From assembly GCF_000507845.1 (NCBI RefSeq), contig NZ_KI669454.1:1342746-1406745 (forward strand): DNA of 64,000 nt. The letters are read 5' to 3'. The notes under the pieces are model-generated. The model was not told where the DNA came from. It saw nothing but the letters and a program-made list of their open reading frames with translations, and ran no database searches. The position numbers and the translations under genes were made by a program. Positions within the stretch are counted from its first letter, which is position 1. Each line of letters opens with the position of its first letter. The DNA is from Helicobacter macacae MIT 99-5501 (GTDB taxonomy: Bacteria; Campylobacterota; Campylobacteria; Campylobacterales; Helicobacteraceae). This document shows positions 8,542 through 18,075 of this stretch, piece after piece.

Positions 8542-9663
8542 TCATCTATTTTCTAGCCCTTTTAGCATTTGCAAAAATGCGTCTTTAAACGCCTGCAAGC
8601 CATTTGATAAAAGTGCATTTTGGATTTGGCTTAGAGTTTTTCCACCTAGATTTAGTTTTGCGATAGATTCTAGGGCTTTTTTTCCCTGTTCTCCCACTTG
8701 CTTACTACCTTGCCCACTCCCTTGCTCGCTCTGCCACCTAAAAATCCTCTCAACACCATTTGCGCTATTAGCCCGCTCCCAAAATGCCTCAATAGTAGCC
8801 AAAGGCGCGGTATTCACACAATGAGGTGCTACAAGGTTGGTAATATAATAATCCTTAGGCAGCCCCTCTAGCTTTGCACCTGTGGAGGCAAATAGCGTGC
8901 GGATATGTGGATTTGCCACCTGTTCTATCTCATCATAGCACGCAAAAGCATTTAGCGCGCCAAGTGCTGGACAAGGTGCGAAATCCGCACTAGACTTTGC
9001 GCTAGATTCCCCAGAATCTAGCAAATGCGCAAAAGAATCCACAAAGCAAGATTTTATGAGATGCGCTTGCGAGCTTGTATCTACCACACTATCAAATCGC
9101 GAAACAAACACGCTTATCACTCCTCTAGCTTCATCGCGTAGATTCTCATTTAGCACGGTAGCGCATTGCCTAGCTTGCTCTTGGCTAAAAATCAGCGTAG
9201 CATTTATGTGGATTCCTGCTTTTGCTAGCTCACCCATTATGGCATATCCCGCTTGTGTGGCAGGGACCTTTATCATCACATTTTCTTTGCCTATACTCTC
9301 ATATAGTCGCCTCCCCTCGCTCACGCTCGCACTCACATCATCACATAGCATAGGGTCTATCTCTATGCTTATAAACCCACAATCCTTATTCGCCCGATAC
9401 AAAGGCTCTAGCTTATCTGCTGCTAGGGCAATATCTGCGATAGCTAGCTTCTCGTATTTCTCTTTGGCATTTTTGCCCTTTAGCTTTTCTAAATCATCTT
9501 TATACGCCCCAGAAGTGCCAATCGCACTAGCAAAAATGCTAGGATTGCTCGTAGCTCCTACAAACTTGCCCTGCTCCAAAAGCCTGCCAAACTCACACTC
9601 CAAAAACTCCCTCTCCACAAAATCACACCATAGACTAAAATCTTTTAGCTCTTTGCTACTCAT
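8542..9663 (-). CDS. tal: Transaldolase
   Basis: Pentose-phosphate pathway enzyme that moves a dihydroxyacetone unit between sedoheptulose-7-phosphate and glyceraldehyde-3-phosphate. The N-terminal GATSNPSIF segment (36-44) and the Schiff-base lysine K132 in NVMIKVPAT are clear, as is the later INATLIFS strand. At 373 residues it is close to the long bacterial form. Two lineage-specific low-complexity inserts are visible, a Ser/Asp/Ala stretch near residues 217-232 and a Gly/Gln/Lys stretch near residues 315-333. The ATG has aaggag 6 bases upstream. It is convergent with the methyltransferase gene across a 167-base gap. Confidence 0.95.
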   Translation of the reverse strand: MSSKELKDFSLWCDFVEREFLECEFGRLLEQGKFVGATSNPSIFASAIGTSGAYKDDLEKLKGKNAKEKYEKLAIADIALAADKLEPLYRANKDCGFISIEIDPMLCDDVSASVSEGRRLYESIGKENVMIKVPATQAGYAIMGELAKAGIHINATLIFSQEQARQCATVLNENLRDEARGVISVFVSRFDSVVDTSSQAHLIKSCFVDSFAHLLDSGESSAKSSADFAPCPALGALNAFACYDEIEQVANPHIRTLFASTGAKLEGLPKDYYITNLVAPHCVNTAPLATIEAFWERANSANGVERIFRWQSEQGSGQGSKQVGEQGKKALESIAKLNLGGKTLSQIQNALLSNGLQAFKDAFLQMLKGLENR

Positions 9664-9829
9664 TTGGATTCTCCTTATGTTTGTCTGTTTTGATTTTGCT
9701 TGTTTTGCTCGTTTAAGTATCTTTGTAAAGATTTTGTAAGAATATTTTGCTAAAATCGCGCAAGTATTTTAGCAAAATATTGCTAAATTCTTTTATCCCA
9801 CAAAAAGACTTTTTATGCAAAGGACTTTT

Positions 9830-10912
9830 ATGCGTTTTGTTGCGTTTATTCCCTCTTTGATTTCGCGCTGTGATTATTTTTGCTTTTTGCGTGCTTACTT
9901 TTTTCACACTTCATTTTTTTGTGTGTGCGTTGCACTTTTGGCATTTGGCTTTGCCCCACTTCAAGCCCAAACCACCCCCAAAAACACACTGCAAGGCACT
10001 TCGCCAAATGCAATACCAAACCAACTACATTCTACGCAAAATCAAAATCCGCTTCAAAATCCATTTAGAGATTCTACCTATATCGATTCTAGCACGCTTG
10101 ATTCCTACTCTACTTTCACTCATCGCTACAACACTCGCTTTGACTCACAGCACAATGTCAATATAAGCGCGTTTGGTGGACAAGTAAGGGTAAGCGATAG
10201 TGGCAACTCCGTAACGCAAAACTACGGTGGGGCGACATTTAGCTATGATGGCTTAGTAGAGCGATATGGCGTAGGTGGTTTTGCAAGCTATGTGTTTAAT
10301 GATTTTGCACTCACTGCGAGCAACACAAAAGCACACACACTCATTCTAGGCGCATATACAGATAATTTCATCGATGCACACCATTTGCAAGCTAGATTTG
10401 CCCAGAGTTTTAATTTTTTGGAATCTAGCAGACTTGATAAAGCTATCTCTTCAAGCACGACAAATTTTAATGCCTCTTATGGCTTTGTTTTTTCGCTAGG
10501 CAAAGGTAGCTTTATCGAGCCTTATGGAAAGTTTAGCATTGCTAGTTTGTTTGCGATTGAAAAGCAGGGTGAGAGTTTGCCAAATTATTCCTTGCACTCA
10601 CATATCGAGCTAGGTGCGCACTTTCGGCAGTATTTGGGCAATGATAGGGTATATTTTTTCATCACGCCTAGATTTCGGCAAACTATCGGTGCAGAAAACA
10701 ACGACCCGCTTTTGCGCGTAGCAAATGTCGATGAATACGGCGAAATAGAAATAATGATGCACGATGCAAAATACCGTAGTTTTGGGCTACTTTTAGTTGG
10801 GGTAGATTTTAGGCTAAACAGAAGCGTGAAGCTATCTGTGGTGGCAAATGGCAAAATAACGCAAAATCTTTATTCCTATGGTGGCGCATTAAAGCTAAAT
10901 ATTGCCTTTTAG
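9830..10912 (+). CDS. Stand-alone outer-membrane beta-barrel (autotransporter barrel-like)
   Basis: A 360-residue secreted protein. The signal peptide ends near residue 46 (PLQA/QTT) and is followed by a Gln/Asn/Ser linker of about 50 residues. The rest (about 95-360) is a run of amphipathic strands with alternating aromatic residues, ending in a terminal Phe (LKLNIAF) as required for BAM-dependent insertion. The strand pattern resembles an autotransporter beta domain, but there is no passenger, so it may be a porin or a barrel-only adhesin. An ATG at 9815 exists, but the one at 9830 has aaagga 6 bases upstream and is preferred. dnaJ follows after 22 bases. Confidence 0.7.
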   Translation: MRFVAFIPSLISRCDYFCFLRAYFFHTSFFCVCVALLAFGFAPLQAQTTPKNTLQGTSPNAIPNQLHSTQNQNPLQNPFRDSTYIDSSTLDSYSTFTHRYNTRFDSQHNVNISAFGGQVRVSDSGNSVTQNYGGATFSYDGLVERYGVGGFASYVFNDFALTASNTKAHTLILGAYTDNFIDAHHLQARFAQSFNFLESSRLDKAISSSTTNFNASYGFVFSLGKGSFIEPYGKFSIASLFAIEKQGESLPNYSLHSHIELGAHFRQYLGNDRVYFFITPRFRQTIGAENNDPLLRVANVDEYGEIEIMMHDAKYRSFGLLLVGVDFRLNRSVKLSVVANGKITQNLYSYGGALKLNIAF

Positions 10913-10934
10913 AGAATTTATTTTAGGAGCATAA

Positions 10935-12068
10935 ATGGAGAGTTTTGATTATTATGAGATTTTAGAGATTGAGCGCACAGGAGACAAAGAAATCATCAAA
11001 AAAGCCTATCGCAAAATGGCTCTAAAATACCACCCCGATAGAAATCCAGATGATAAAGCAGCTGAAGAGAAATTTAAGCAAATAAATGAAGCCTATGAAG
11101 TGCTAAGCGATGACAACAAACGCGCAATCTATGATAAATACGGCAAGGACGGGCTAGAGCAGCAAGGCTTTGGATTTAGCGGGACGGATTTTAGCTCGAT
11201 TTTTGATGATTTGGGAAGTATATTTGGACAGGCGTTTGGATTTGGCAGTGGCAGAGGACGAAATAGAAGCGATGAGAAATACAGCCCAGACTTTATAGAC
11301 CGACTTGACTTGACATTTAAAGAAGCGGTTTTTGGGTGTAAGAAAAAAGTATCCACACACTATAAAAAATCCTGCAAAGCCTGCAATGGCAGTGGAAGCG
11401 AGGGAGGCAAAGTCGAGCAATGCAAAGAGTGCGGAGGCAGAGGGCAGGTGTTTAGCAGGCACGGGATTATGGCGATAGGGCAGACTTGCCCTAAATGCAG
11501 AGGCGAAGGACAAGTCATCACAAATCCCTGCAAAGAGTGCAAGGGAGAGGGATTCCGCATAGAAAAGCAAGACTTTGACATAGATGTCCCAGCGGGTGTC
11601 GATGATGAGATGAGGCTACGCGCTAGTGGCAAAGGCAATGAGCTAAAAAACGGGCGTAGAGGGGATTTGTATCTAGTGATTTATGTCAAAGAAGATGAGC
11701 ATTTCTTGCGACACGGAAGCGATATTTATATAGAAGTGCCTGTGTTTTTCACACAAATCATCTTAGGAGCGAAAATCCCTATTCCCTCTTTGCGTGGCGA
11801 AAATCTAGAGCTAAACCTCCCGCCAAACACCAAAGACAAAGAGCAGTTTATGTTCGCAGGAGAGGGGATAAAAGAAGTAAACTCATCACGCAAAGGCAGG
11901 CTAATCGCCCAAGTCAAAATCACCTACCCCACCTCGCTAAATAGCGAACAAAAAGAGCTAGTAGAAAAACTACATTCTAGCTTTGGAATCGCCAGTGAAC
12001 CATATAGCAATGTATTTGAAGAAGCGATAAACAAAATCAAAGGGTGGTTTAGCGACAAAAAAAGCTAA
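10935..12068 (+). CDS. dnaJ: Chaperone protein DnaJ
   Basis: Hsp40 co-chaperone that stimulates DnaK ATPase and delivers unfolded clients. The J domain occupies residues 1-70 with HPD at 33-35. A Gly/Phe-rich region follows (about 75-115). The zinc domain shows four CxxCxGxG-type repeats ([32 protein letters not shown]) at about residues 150-215. The C-terminal substrate-binding domains complete a typical 377-residue protein. An agga site lies just before the ATG. No dnaK, grpE or CIRCE-like operator is seen nearby, so the gene is separate from a heat-shock operon in this window. Confidence 0.98.
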   Translation: MESFDYYEILEIERTGDKEIIKKAYRKMALKYHPDRNPDDKAAEEKFKQINEAYEVLSDDNKRAIYDKYGKDGLEQQGFGFSGTDFSSIFDDLGSIFGQAFGFGSGRGRNRSDEKYSPDFIDRLDLTFKEAVFGCKKKVSTHYKKSCKACNGSGSEGGKVEQCKECGGRGQVFSRHGIMAIGQTCPKCRGEGQVITNPCKECKGEGFRIEKQDFDIDVPAGVDDEMRLRASGKGNELKNGRRGDLYLVIYVKEDEHFLRHGSDIYIEVPVFFTQIILGAKIPIPSLRGENLELNLPPNTKDKEQFMFAGEGIKEVNSSRKGRLIAQVKITYPTSLNSEQKELVEKLHSSFGIASEPYSNVFEEAINKIKGWFSDKKS

Positions 12069-12170
12069 GTTTATTACAAGGCTAATTTTTGTCATAAATC
12101 TAGTTTGCCATATTTAACCGTAAGCAGAGTTTCTTTAGTAATCTGCATTCTATTCTTGCCGTCATTGCGA

Positions 12171-12213
12171 GCAAATCATAAGACTTGCGTGGCAATCCAT
12201 AAACAAAAATCAA
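12171..12213. repeat. Single copy of the cattgcgag palindromic repeat
   Basis: One copy of the same element as in the 3.6-4.2 kb cluster sits in the 287-base gap between dnaJ and the convergent radical SAM gene (gtcattgcgag ... gcgtggcaatcc). I see no gene in the rest of this gap. Confidence 0.75.
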
Positions 12214-12355
12214 ATAAAGATATTTCACTTTTGCTTGCACTTCACTCACAAGAAGGGCACTTCGGTTTGTGCCAAACCTCAAGTATATCTAGTTTTTGTG
12301 CTTGCTAATGTGCTTTACACCCGCTAGTTTTCATATTTGCTAGCTTTTGCGCTCG

Positions 12356-13399
12356 CTAATACTCTATACCTATTTCTAGCAGTCTTTCACGCAAAAGTCG
12401 CATTTGGATATTTTTGTCAAAGCACCATTTTGGCGCAAGCAGGCTATCTATATGCGCCCCAGCACTTATCCGCTCAATGATAATCTCACTAGGGATAAGC
12501 GCGATAGAGTGCACGACTAGCTCTATATATGAGTCCAAATCGATGGGTTCATACTTCCCCGCTTCATACATTTTTGCTAGCTGTGTGCCAGCTATGACAT
12601 AGAGCGGGTGGATTTTTAGTGCGTCTATTCCCCATTTTAGGGTGGTTTCTAGGGAGGTTAGCATCATTTCTTTGTCCTCATTTGGTAGTCCATAGATGAG
12701 ATGAGCGCAGACTTTTATGCCTTTTTTGCGAGTGCGTGTAAATAGCTCTTGCACGCCCTCTATGCTATGAGCGCGATTTATGAGCTTTAGTGTGTGCTCT
12801 GATACGGTTTGGACTCCATACTCTAGCCATATTTCTTTGCCATTTTTTACATACTCGCCCAATATCTCTAGCACACTATTTTCTACGCAATCTACGCGCG
12901 TGCCGATGTTTAGCCCCACTACACCATCAAAGCTAAGTGCCTTATCCCATAGTGCCTTTAGCGTGCGCGGGTGGGCATAAGTGTTGCTAAAAGATTGGAA
13001 ATACACCATATATTTTTGCACGCCAAACTTGCGCTTGTGAAACTCCGCGTGCCACAAAAACTGCTCCTCTAGCTCCTCTAGCTGTGTCTTTAGCAGTGGG
13101 TTTGATTCTAGTGCGAAGTGCATTGTTGTGGGTGGGATTTTGGTTTGAGTAAGACTTGCAGTGGGTTTTGTGGTGGATTTGTGAGTGGGATTTTGCACTT
13201 TTATGAAGCTAGGTGAAAAGCTCGCATTATCACAATAAATGCACCCACCTTTTGACTTGCTACCATCGATATTTGGGCAAGTAAAGCCAGATAGAGATAT
13301 AGGAATCTTTCTCACTCGCTCGCCAAATCTGCTCTTAAAATACCTCCCGATAGTTAGTAGCTCGCGTGTGGGTATCAAGGGCTTTATTGCATTTGACAT
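12356..13399 (-). CDS. Radical SAM protein, YhcC family
   Basis: A 347-residue radical SAM enzyme related to YhcC and the N-terminal part of ELP3-like proteins. The iron-sulphur cysteines are C41, C53 and C56 in the CPNIDG...GGCIYCDN segment, giving the CX11CX2C spacing of this family. Later conserved blocks are KYMVYFQSFSNTYA, LNIGTRVDC and VCAHLIYGLPNE. A short low-complexity insert (about residues 72-95, Thr/Lys/Pro-rich) follows the cluster motif. The biological substrate of the family is not established. A good aagg site precedes the ATG. It is convergent with dnaJ. Confidence 0.88.
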   Translation of the reverse strand: MSNAIKPLIPTRELLTIGRYFKSRFGERVRKIPISLSGFTCPNIDGSKSKGGCIYCDNASFSPSFIKVQNPTHKSTTKPTASLTQTKIPPTTMHFALESNPLLKTQLEELEEQFLWHAEFHKRKFGVQKYMVYFQSFSNTYAHPRTLKALWDKALSFDGVVGLNIGTRVDCVENSVLEILGEYVKNGKEIWLEYGVQTVSEHTLKLINRAHSIEGVQELFTRTRKKGIKVCAHLIYGLPNEDKEMMLTSLETTLKWGIDALKIHPLYVIAGTQLAKMYEAGKYEPIDLDSYIELVVHSIALIPSEIIIERISAGAHIDSLLAPKWCFDKNIQMRLLRERLLEIGIEY

Positions 13400-13659
13400 T
13401 TTTGCGCTTCCTTAAGTTGGGTTTTTAAGCCGTGATTTTGGCATAAAGACACACAAAAATGCAAGAAAATAAATGAAAAATGAGTAAAAAGAGGAGTTTG
13501 AGTAGTGGCGTGTAGGCGTGCAAGTAAGCGGGGCGTAAGTGTAAATGTGCAAGTATAAAGCGCAAGCGCGTAGTTATTTTGTGATATTTAAGGTTTGAAA
13601 CCAAAATATCTCTACTTGATTTTGCTTTGGATACTTGGCTACGCTTAAGATAACAAATA
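13400..13659. other. Gap upstream of the radical SAM gene
   Basis: This stretch holds no convincing gene. One feature stands out, an interrupted inverted repeat at about 13580-13607 (gatattt...aaatatc with an inner ggttt/aaacc pair) that could fold as a hairpin. Any promoter for the radical SAM gene should lie here, but I cannot pick one with confidence. Confidence 0.4.
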
Positions 13660-13975
13660 CTAGATTTTGCCTACTCTTTTTCTGTTGTCATATTGAGGAC
13701 AAGCGAAATATCTCAAAGAATTATATGAGATTACAAAAAGCATAGAAAAAGGCATAGATTTGTAAAATCTATTTGGAACCCTTTTTTGAGATACTTCGGG
13801 CTTAAATCCCCTAAGTATGACAATACTTTCCGTCATTGCGAGAGAGTGAACGAAGTGAATTCTCTCGCAATCTATTGTCCGCACTAATGGTGCTTCATTT
13901 TGGATTGCCACGATTTTGCTACCGCAAAACAAACGAAGTGAAGTTTCTTTAGTAAAATCTCGCAATGACGGTGTG
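13660..13975. repeat. Second cluster of dispersed palindromic repeats
   Basis: Downstream of topA lie two repeat types. One reads tgtcatattgaggacaag... with agatacttcgggctt... near 13683-13830. The other is the cattgcgag element at 13832-13880 with long arms (gagagagtg...ttctctcgc), followed by the module gcactaatggtgcttc that also occurs at about 3899, and an inverted copy ending at 13972. No reading frame here looks like a gene. Confidence 0.75.
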
Positions 13976-14086
13976 GCGTATGAATTACTAAAGAAACTTC
14001 GGCTTTGCCTTGTTTTACTAAAAAAGCCAAAGGTTTTCTTAGTAAATCCGCAATGTTTTCTAAATAAAATCTGCTTGAGCTTATTG

Positions 14087-16456
14087 CTAAGCTTCTACCC
14101 TATTTTTGCATTTCAAGCATTCCAAAAACTCGCCACTTTTTAGGGATTTTTCGCCCATTATGTTGCCGCATTTTTGACACTTGGTGTTTGTAGGCTTTAG
14201 TGGGGAGGTAAATTTGCATTTTGGGTAGTTTTTGCAACCATAAAAAGCACCTCTTCTCCCCATTCGTTGCACGATAGATTCTTTGCCACATTCTGGGCAG
14301 GCTATGCCCTCTAGTGCGATTGCTTCCTTTTTTTCGCCCAATGACTTAGCGTTTTTGCACGCTGGATAGCCACTACACGCTAGAAACTCCCCTCTTTTGC
14401 TCATCTTTTTTACCATTGGTTTGCCACATTTCTCACACACACCGTTTGCTTCGCTTACCTCACCGCTAGCACTTCCCAAGTCGCTAGATTCTCTTTTTAT
14501 GTATTTGCATTTTGGATAGCCACTACACCCTACAAATTCGCCATACCGTGATTTTCGCACGATGAGTTCTTTGCCACATTGTGGGCAGGATTCTCCTGTG
14601 GGTTTGGCTAGCTTTTGGCTTGCGATATTTGTTTTGCCCTGCTCAATTTTGGCGATAAAAGGCTCATAGAAATCCCACAGCACTTCTTGCCACGAAGCAT
14701 TTTTTAGCGCGATAGAATCTAGCTTTTCTTCCATTCCCGCGCTAAAAGCACTATCTACGATTTCATTAAAATGCGCTTCTAGTAACTCTATCACGCTAAA
14801 CGCACTATCTTGGGGGATAAGTGCGCGATTTTGTATAGATATGTATTCTCGATTTACAAGCAGGCTGACTGTGGGCGCATAAGTGCTAGGACGCCCTATA
14901 CCAAGTGATTCTAGCGTTTTGATAAGGCTTGCCTCGCTATATCGTGCAGGTGGCTCAGTGGTGTGCTTGCTAGCAGCGATTTTACTTGGGGTTATATCCT
15001 CTCCTTGCTTCAAATCTGGCAAAAGTTTGTCTTTATCCTCATTGCCTAGTATTTTGTAAAATCCATCAAAAATTAGCTTCCTACCATTTGCGCGAAATTC
15101 ACTAACTTCACTTGGGCTAGTCTTTGTCGCAAAGCTAACGGTTTGGGTTTCATAGAGTGCGTCTTCGCTTTGGGAGGCTAAAAAGCGATTGTAAATGAGG
15201 GTGTAGAGCTTTAGTTCATCGGGTTTTAGATAGCCTTTGGCGATTTGTGGAGTAAAATCAATATTTGTAGGTCGTATCGCTTCGTGGGCTTCTTGCGCAC
15301 CTTTGGATTTGCTTGTGTATATTTTGGGTTTTTGTGGGACATATTTATCCCCATAGACTTTTGCTAAGTGCGCTCTAGCAGCTTGTGTGGCTTCTTTTGC
15401 GATATTTAGACTATCTGTCCGCATATATGTGATGACACCCATCGTGCCTTTGTCTGTTTGGACACCCTCATATAATCTTTGGGCGATACTCATCGTGCGT
15501 GTAGGAGAGTAGCTTAGCCCCGAAGAAGCAGCTTGCTGAAGTGTAGAAGTCATAAACGGTGGCGGAGTGGATACTTTCTTTTCTTTGTGCGTGATTTGGG
15601 CTATGGTGTAGCTTGAGCTTTTTAGGTGCTCTAGCATTTCATCTGCCTTGCTTTGAGAGCTAATATCTAGTTTTTGGAGTTTTTTGCCTTTGTATATGAC
15701 TAGCTCGGATTCTACATTATCAAACACCGCGCTAATAGTGAAAAAATCCTGTGGGATAAATGCGCGGATTTCGCGCTCTTTATCCACGATGATTTTTAGT
15801 GCGGCGGATTGGACACGCCCTGCGGATAGTCCTTTTGAGATTTTGCTAGAAATAAGCCCGCTTAGCTTAAATCCTACGATTCTATCAAGCAATCGCCTTG
15901 CTTGCTGGGCATTTACTTTATCCATATCGATTTCTCGCGGGCTAGCTAGGGCGTTACTTATTGCTGTTTTTGTGATTTCGTGAAATACGATTCTAGGGTA
16001 GCTAGATAGTGGCTTGCTAGAATCAAGTGCTTGAGTAATATGATAGCCTATGGCTTCACCCTCTCTATCCTCATCGGTAGCGATATAGGTGGTTTTTGCA
16101 TTTTTGGCAAGGGCTTTTATCTGCGCTATCGTGTCTTTGTGTCCCTCATCTATGGTGTATTGTGGCGTGAAGTGTTTGTTTTCTATTTTGATTCCAAATG
16201 AGAACTTTGGCAAATCGCGGATATGCCCCTTTGAAGCGATGACTTCATAGCCCTGCCCTAGAAAATTTTTGATAGTTTTTGCCTTTGCTGGAGATTCTAC
16301 TATGATTAGATTTTGGGTGGATTTTGGAGATTTTGTCGAAGTTTTGGTGGCTGTTTTAGTGCTAGATTCTGCTATTGTTTTGGTGGTTTTTTTAGAGGAG
16401 GTTGTGGAGGTTGATTTTGTAGAAGTTTTTTTGACTAGATTTTTTTGATTTTGCAT
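14087..16456 (-). CDS. topA: DNA topoisomerase I
   Basis: Type IA topoisomerase that relaxes negative supercoils. Numbered from the ATG at 16456 (789 residues), the Toprim glutamate is in IIVESPAKAKT (about 51-61), the acidic triad in TDEDREGE (127-134), and the active-site Tyr344 in GVITYMRTDS. The C-terminus carries four Cys4 zinc ribbons, the last being CQKC...CLKC. The chosen start has ggagac 7 bases upstream; in-frame ATGs at 16564 and 16495 lack this. The first ~45 residues are a Lys/Thr/Ser-rich tail absent from typical TopA. Confidence 0.96.
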   Translation of the reverse strand: MQNQKNLVKKTSTKSTSTTSSKKTTKTIAESSTKTATKTSTKSPKSTQNLIIVESPAKAKTIKNFLGQGYEVIASKGHIRDLPKFSFGIKIENKHFTPQYTIDEGHKDTIAQIKALAKNAKTTYIATDEDREGEAIGYHITQALDSSKPLSSYPRIVFHEITKTAISNALASPREIDMDKVNAQQARRLLDRIVGFKLSGLISSKISKGLSAGRVQSAALKIIVDKEREIRAFIPQDFFTISAVFDNVESELVIYKGKKLQKLDISSQSKADEMLEHLKSSSYTIAQITHKEKKVSTPPPFMTSTLQQAASSGLSYSPTRTMSIAQRLYEGVQTDKGTMGVITYMRTDSLNIAKEATQAARAHLAKVYGDKYVPQKPKIYTSKSKGAQEAHEAIRPTNIDFTPQIAKGYLKPDELKLYTLIYNRFLASQSEDALYETQTVSFATKTSPSEVSEFRANGRKLIFDGFYKILGNEDKDKLLPDLKQGEDITPSKIAASKHTTEPPARYSEASLIKTLESLGIGRPSTYAPTVSLLVNREYISIQNRALIPQDSAFSVIELLEAHFNEIVDSAFSAGMEEKLDSIALKNASWQEVLWDFYEPFIAKIEQGKTNIASQKLAKPTGESCPQCGKELIVRKSRYGEFVGCSGYPKCKYIKRESSDLGSASGEVSEANGVCEKCGKPMVKKMSKRGEFLACSGYPACKNAKSLGEKKEAIALEGIACPECGKESIVQRMGRRGAFYGCKNYPKCKFTSPLKPTNTKCQKCGNIMGEKSLKSGEFLECLKCKNRVEA

Positions 16457-16802
16457 TTTTAAGTCTCCGTGTGTAGTATTTGGCAAAGCCTGCATTAAAA
16501 CTGCATTTCTATCCGCAAATCTCTTAAATCTTTTTAAGCAAAAACTTCTTTGTAGATTTCCCATAGATTAAGACAGGCTTTTAGTTTGGGCTAGCATTAT
16601 AGCAAGATTTTGACAAAATAGACAAAATAATATCATTTGCCTTTTTGTAGCAAAATCACGCAAACAAACAACACACAAAAAACCACCAAGAAAAATTATC
16701 AAACTTTTGATATAATGCGGATTTTGCCAAAATCTTTGGCATTTTTGCTTTGGCATTTTTTTGCAATTTTTTACACAAATTTACTTCGACAAAGGACAAC
16801 TT

Positions 16803-17288
16803 ATGGCAGAATCCACAAAAACTAGCACAAAAAGCCCTAGACTTCAAGCGGGCGATAGCGCACCTGATTTTAGCTTGCCAAACGCACAAGGCGTAAAAGT
16901 TAGCTTGCAAGATTTTGGTAGCAAAATCATTGTGCTATATTTTTATCCCAAAGACAACACTTCAGGCTGCACCATACAAGCCCAAGATTTTAGCAATCTT
17001 TTAAGCGATTTTCTTGCCAAAAACGCCGTAGTAATCGGCATAAGCCCTGATAGCACAAAATCTCATCAAAATTTCATCGACAAATATAGCCTAGCTCATA
17101 TCCTCCTAAGCGATGGCGATAAAAGTGTGGCTAGCTCTTACTTTGCCTATGGCAAAAAAATGATGTATGGCAAAGAAGTGCAAGGGATTATCCGCTCAAC
17201 CTTTGTCGTGCAAAATGGCAAAATCCTCCACGCACTCTATAATGTCAAAGCAAAAGGACACGCACAAGCCGTGCTAGAGCTACTCTAG
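16803..17288 (+). CDS. bcp: Thioredoxin-dependent thiol peroxidase (Bcp/PrxQ)
   Basis: Peroxiredoxin of the Bcp/PrxQ group that reduces peroxides. The peroxidatic cysteine is C56 in YPKDNTSGCT. It is the only cysteine in the 161-residue protein; the usual resolving cysteine five residues later is replaced (TIQAQDF), so it should work as a 1-Cys enzyme needing an external thiol. The frame is open from 16761, but the ATG at 16803 has aaagga 7 bases upstream and yields the normal N-terminus. serB follows on the same strand after 94 bases. Confidence 0.93.
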   Translation: MAESTKTSTKSPRLQAGDSAPDFSLPNAQGVKVSLQDFGSKIIVLYFYPKDNTSGCTIQAQDFSNLLSDFLAKNAVVIGISPDSTKSHQNFIDKYSLAHILLSDGDKSVASSYFAYGKKMMYGKEVQGIIRSTFVVQNGKILHALYNVKAKGHAQAVLELL

Positions 17289-17382
17289 TATAGTTGCAAG
17301 ATTTTGCAAGATAGCATAAAAAACCACGCCTAAAAACACCAAACAAACAAGCACAAAAATCTACAAAACTTAAGGAAGCAAA

Positions 17383-18033
17383 ATGGATTCTAGCGTGATT
17401 TCGCCAAAAGGGCTAAAACTAGCCGTGTTTGACTTTGACTCTACGCTAATGGATGGCGAAACCATAGATGAGCTAGCAAAAGATTTTGGTGTGGGAAATG
17501 AAGTGAGTGCTATAACACATCGTGCAATGTCTGGCGAGCTAGATTTTTTTGAGAGCTTGCAAAAGCGAGTGGAATTTTTGCGCGGAATGAGTGAATCTAG
17601 GGCAAAAGAGATATGTGAGAATCTACCTTTGATGAATGGCGCAAAAAAATGCGTGCAATCACTAAAAAAGCGTGGAATCATCGTAGTGTGCTTTAGTGGT
17701 GGGTTTAGCCTTGCGACTAGACATTTTGCCAAAGTTCTTGGACTAGAGGCGGATTTTAGCAATATATTGCACGCGAAAAATGGCTATTTAAGCGGGCAAG
17801 TGGGAGGGGAAATGATGTTTAGCGATTCTAAGGGCATAATGCTAAAAAAAGTCCAAAATCTACTAAGAATAGATGAATCTAGCACTATGGTGGTAGGCGA
17901 TGGGGCAAATGACATAAGTATGTTTGCTTATGCTGGTGTAAGGGTGGCTTTTTGTGCCAAAGAAGTGCTAAAAAAAAGCGCGAATGTTGTGATTGAAAAT
18001 CGTGATTTAGTAGAGATTTTAGAGCATATTTAG
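17383..18033 (+). CDS. serB: Phosphoserine phosphatase
   Basis: HAD-superfamily phosphatase catalysing the last step of serine synthesis. The nucleophile motif DFDST is at residues 17-21 (D17 and D19 catalytic), the cap domain follows (GETIDELAKDFGVG), motif II is at CFSGGF, and motifs III/IV appear as MVVGDGANDISM. At 216 residues it matches the short bacterial form without an ACT domain. aagga precedes the ATG. The TrpC-like gene lies 42 bases downstream, suggesting one transcript. Confidence 0.95.
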   Translation: MDSSVISPKGLKLAVFDFDSTLMDGETIDELAKDFGVGNEVSAITHRAMSGELDFFESLQKRVEFLRGMSESRAKEICENLPLMNGAKKCVQSLKKRGIIVVCFSGGFSLATRHFAKVLGLEADFSNILHAKNGYLSGQVGGEMMFSDSKGIMLKKVQNLLRIDESSTMVVGDGANDISMFAYAGVRVAFCAKEVLKKSANVVIENRDLVEILEHI

Positions 18034-18075
18034 ACAAAGCGCGAGAATAAGCATCATAAGATTTTAGGAAGTTTT

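Noticed and set aside
9056..9739. Long plus-strand frame opposite tal
   Set aside because: It lies entirely over the well-conserved transaldolase gene and continues into its promoter; a shadow frame.
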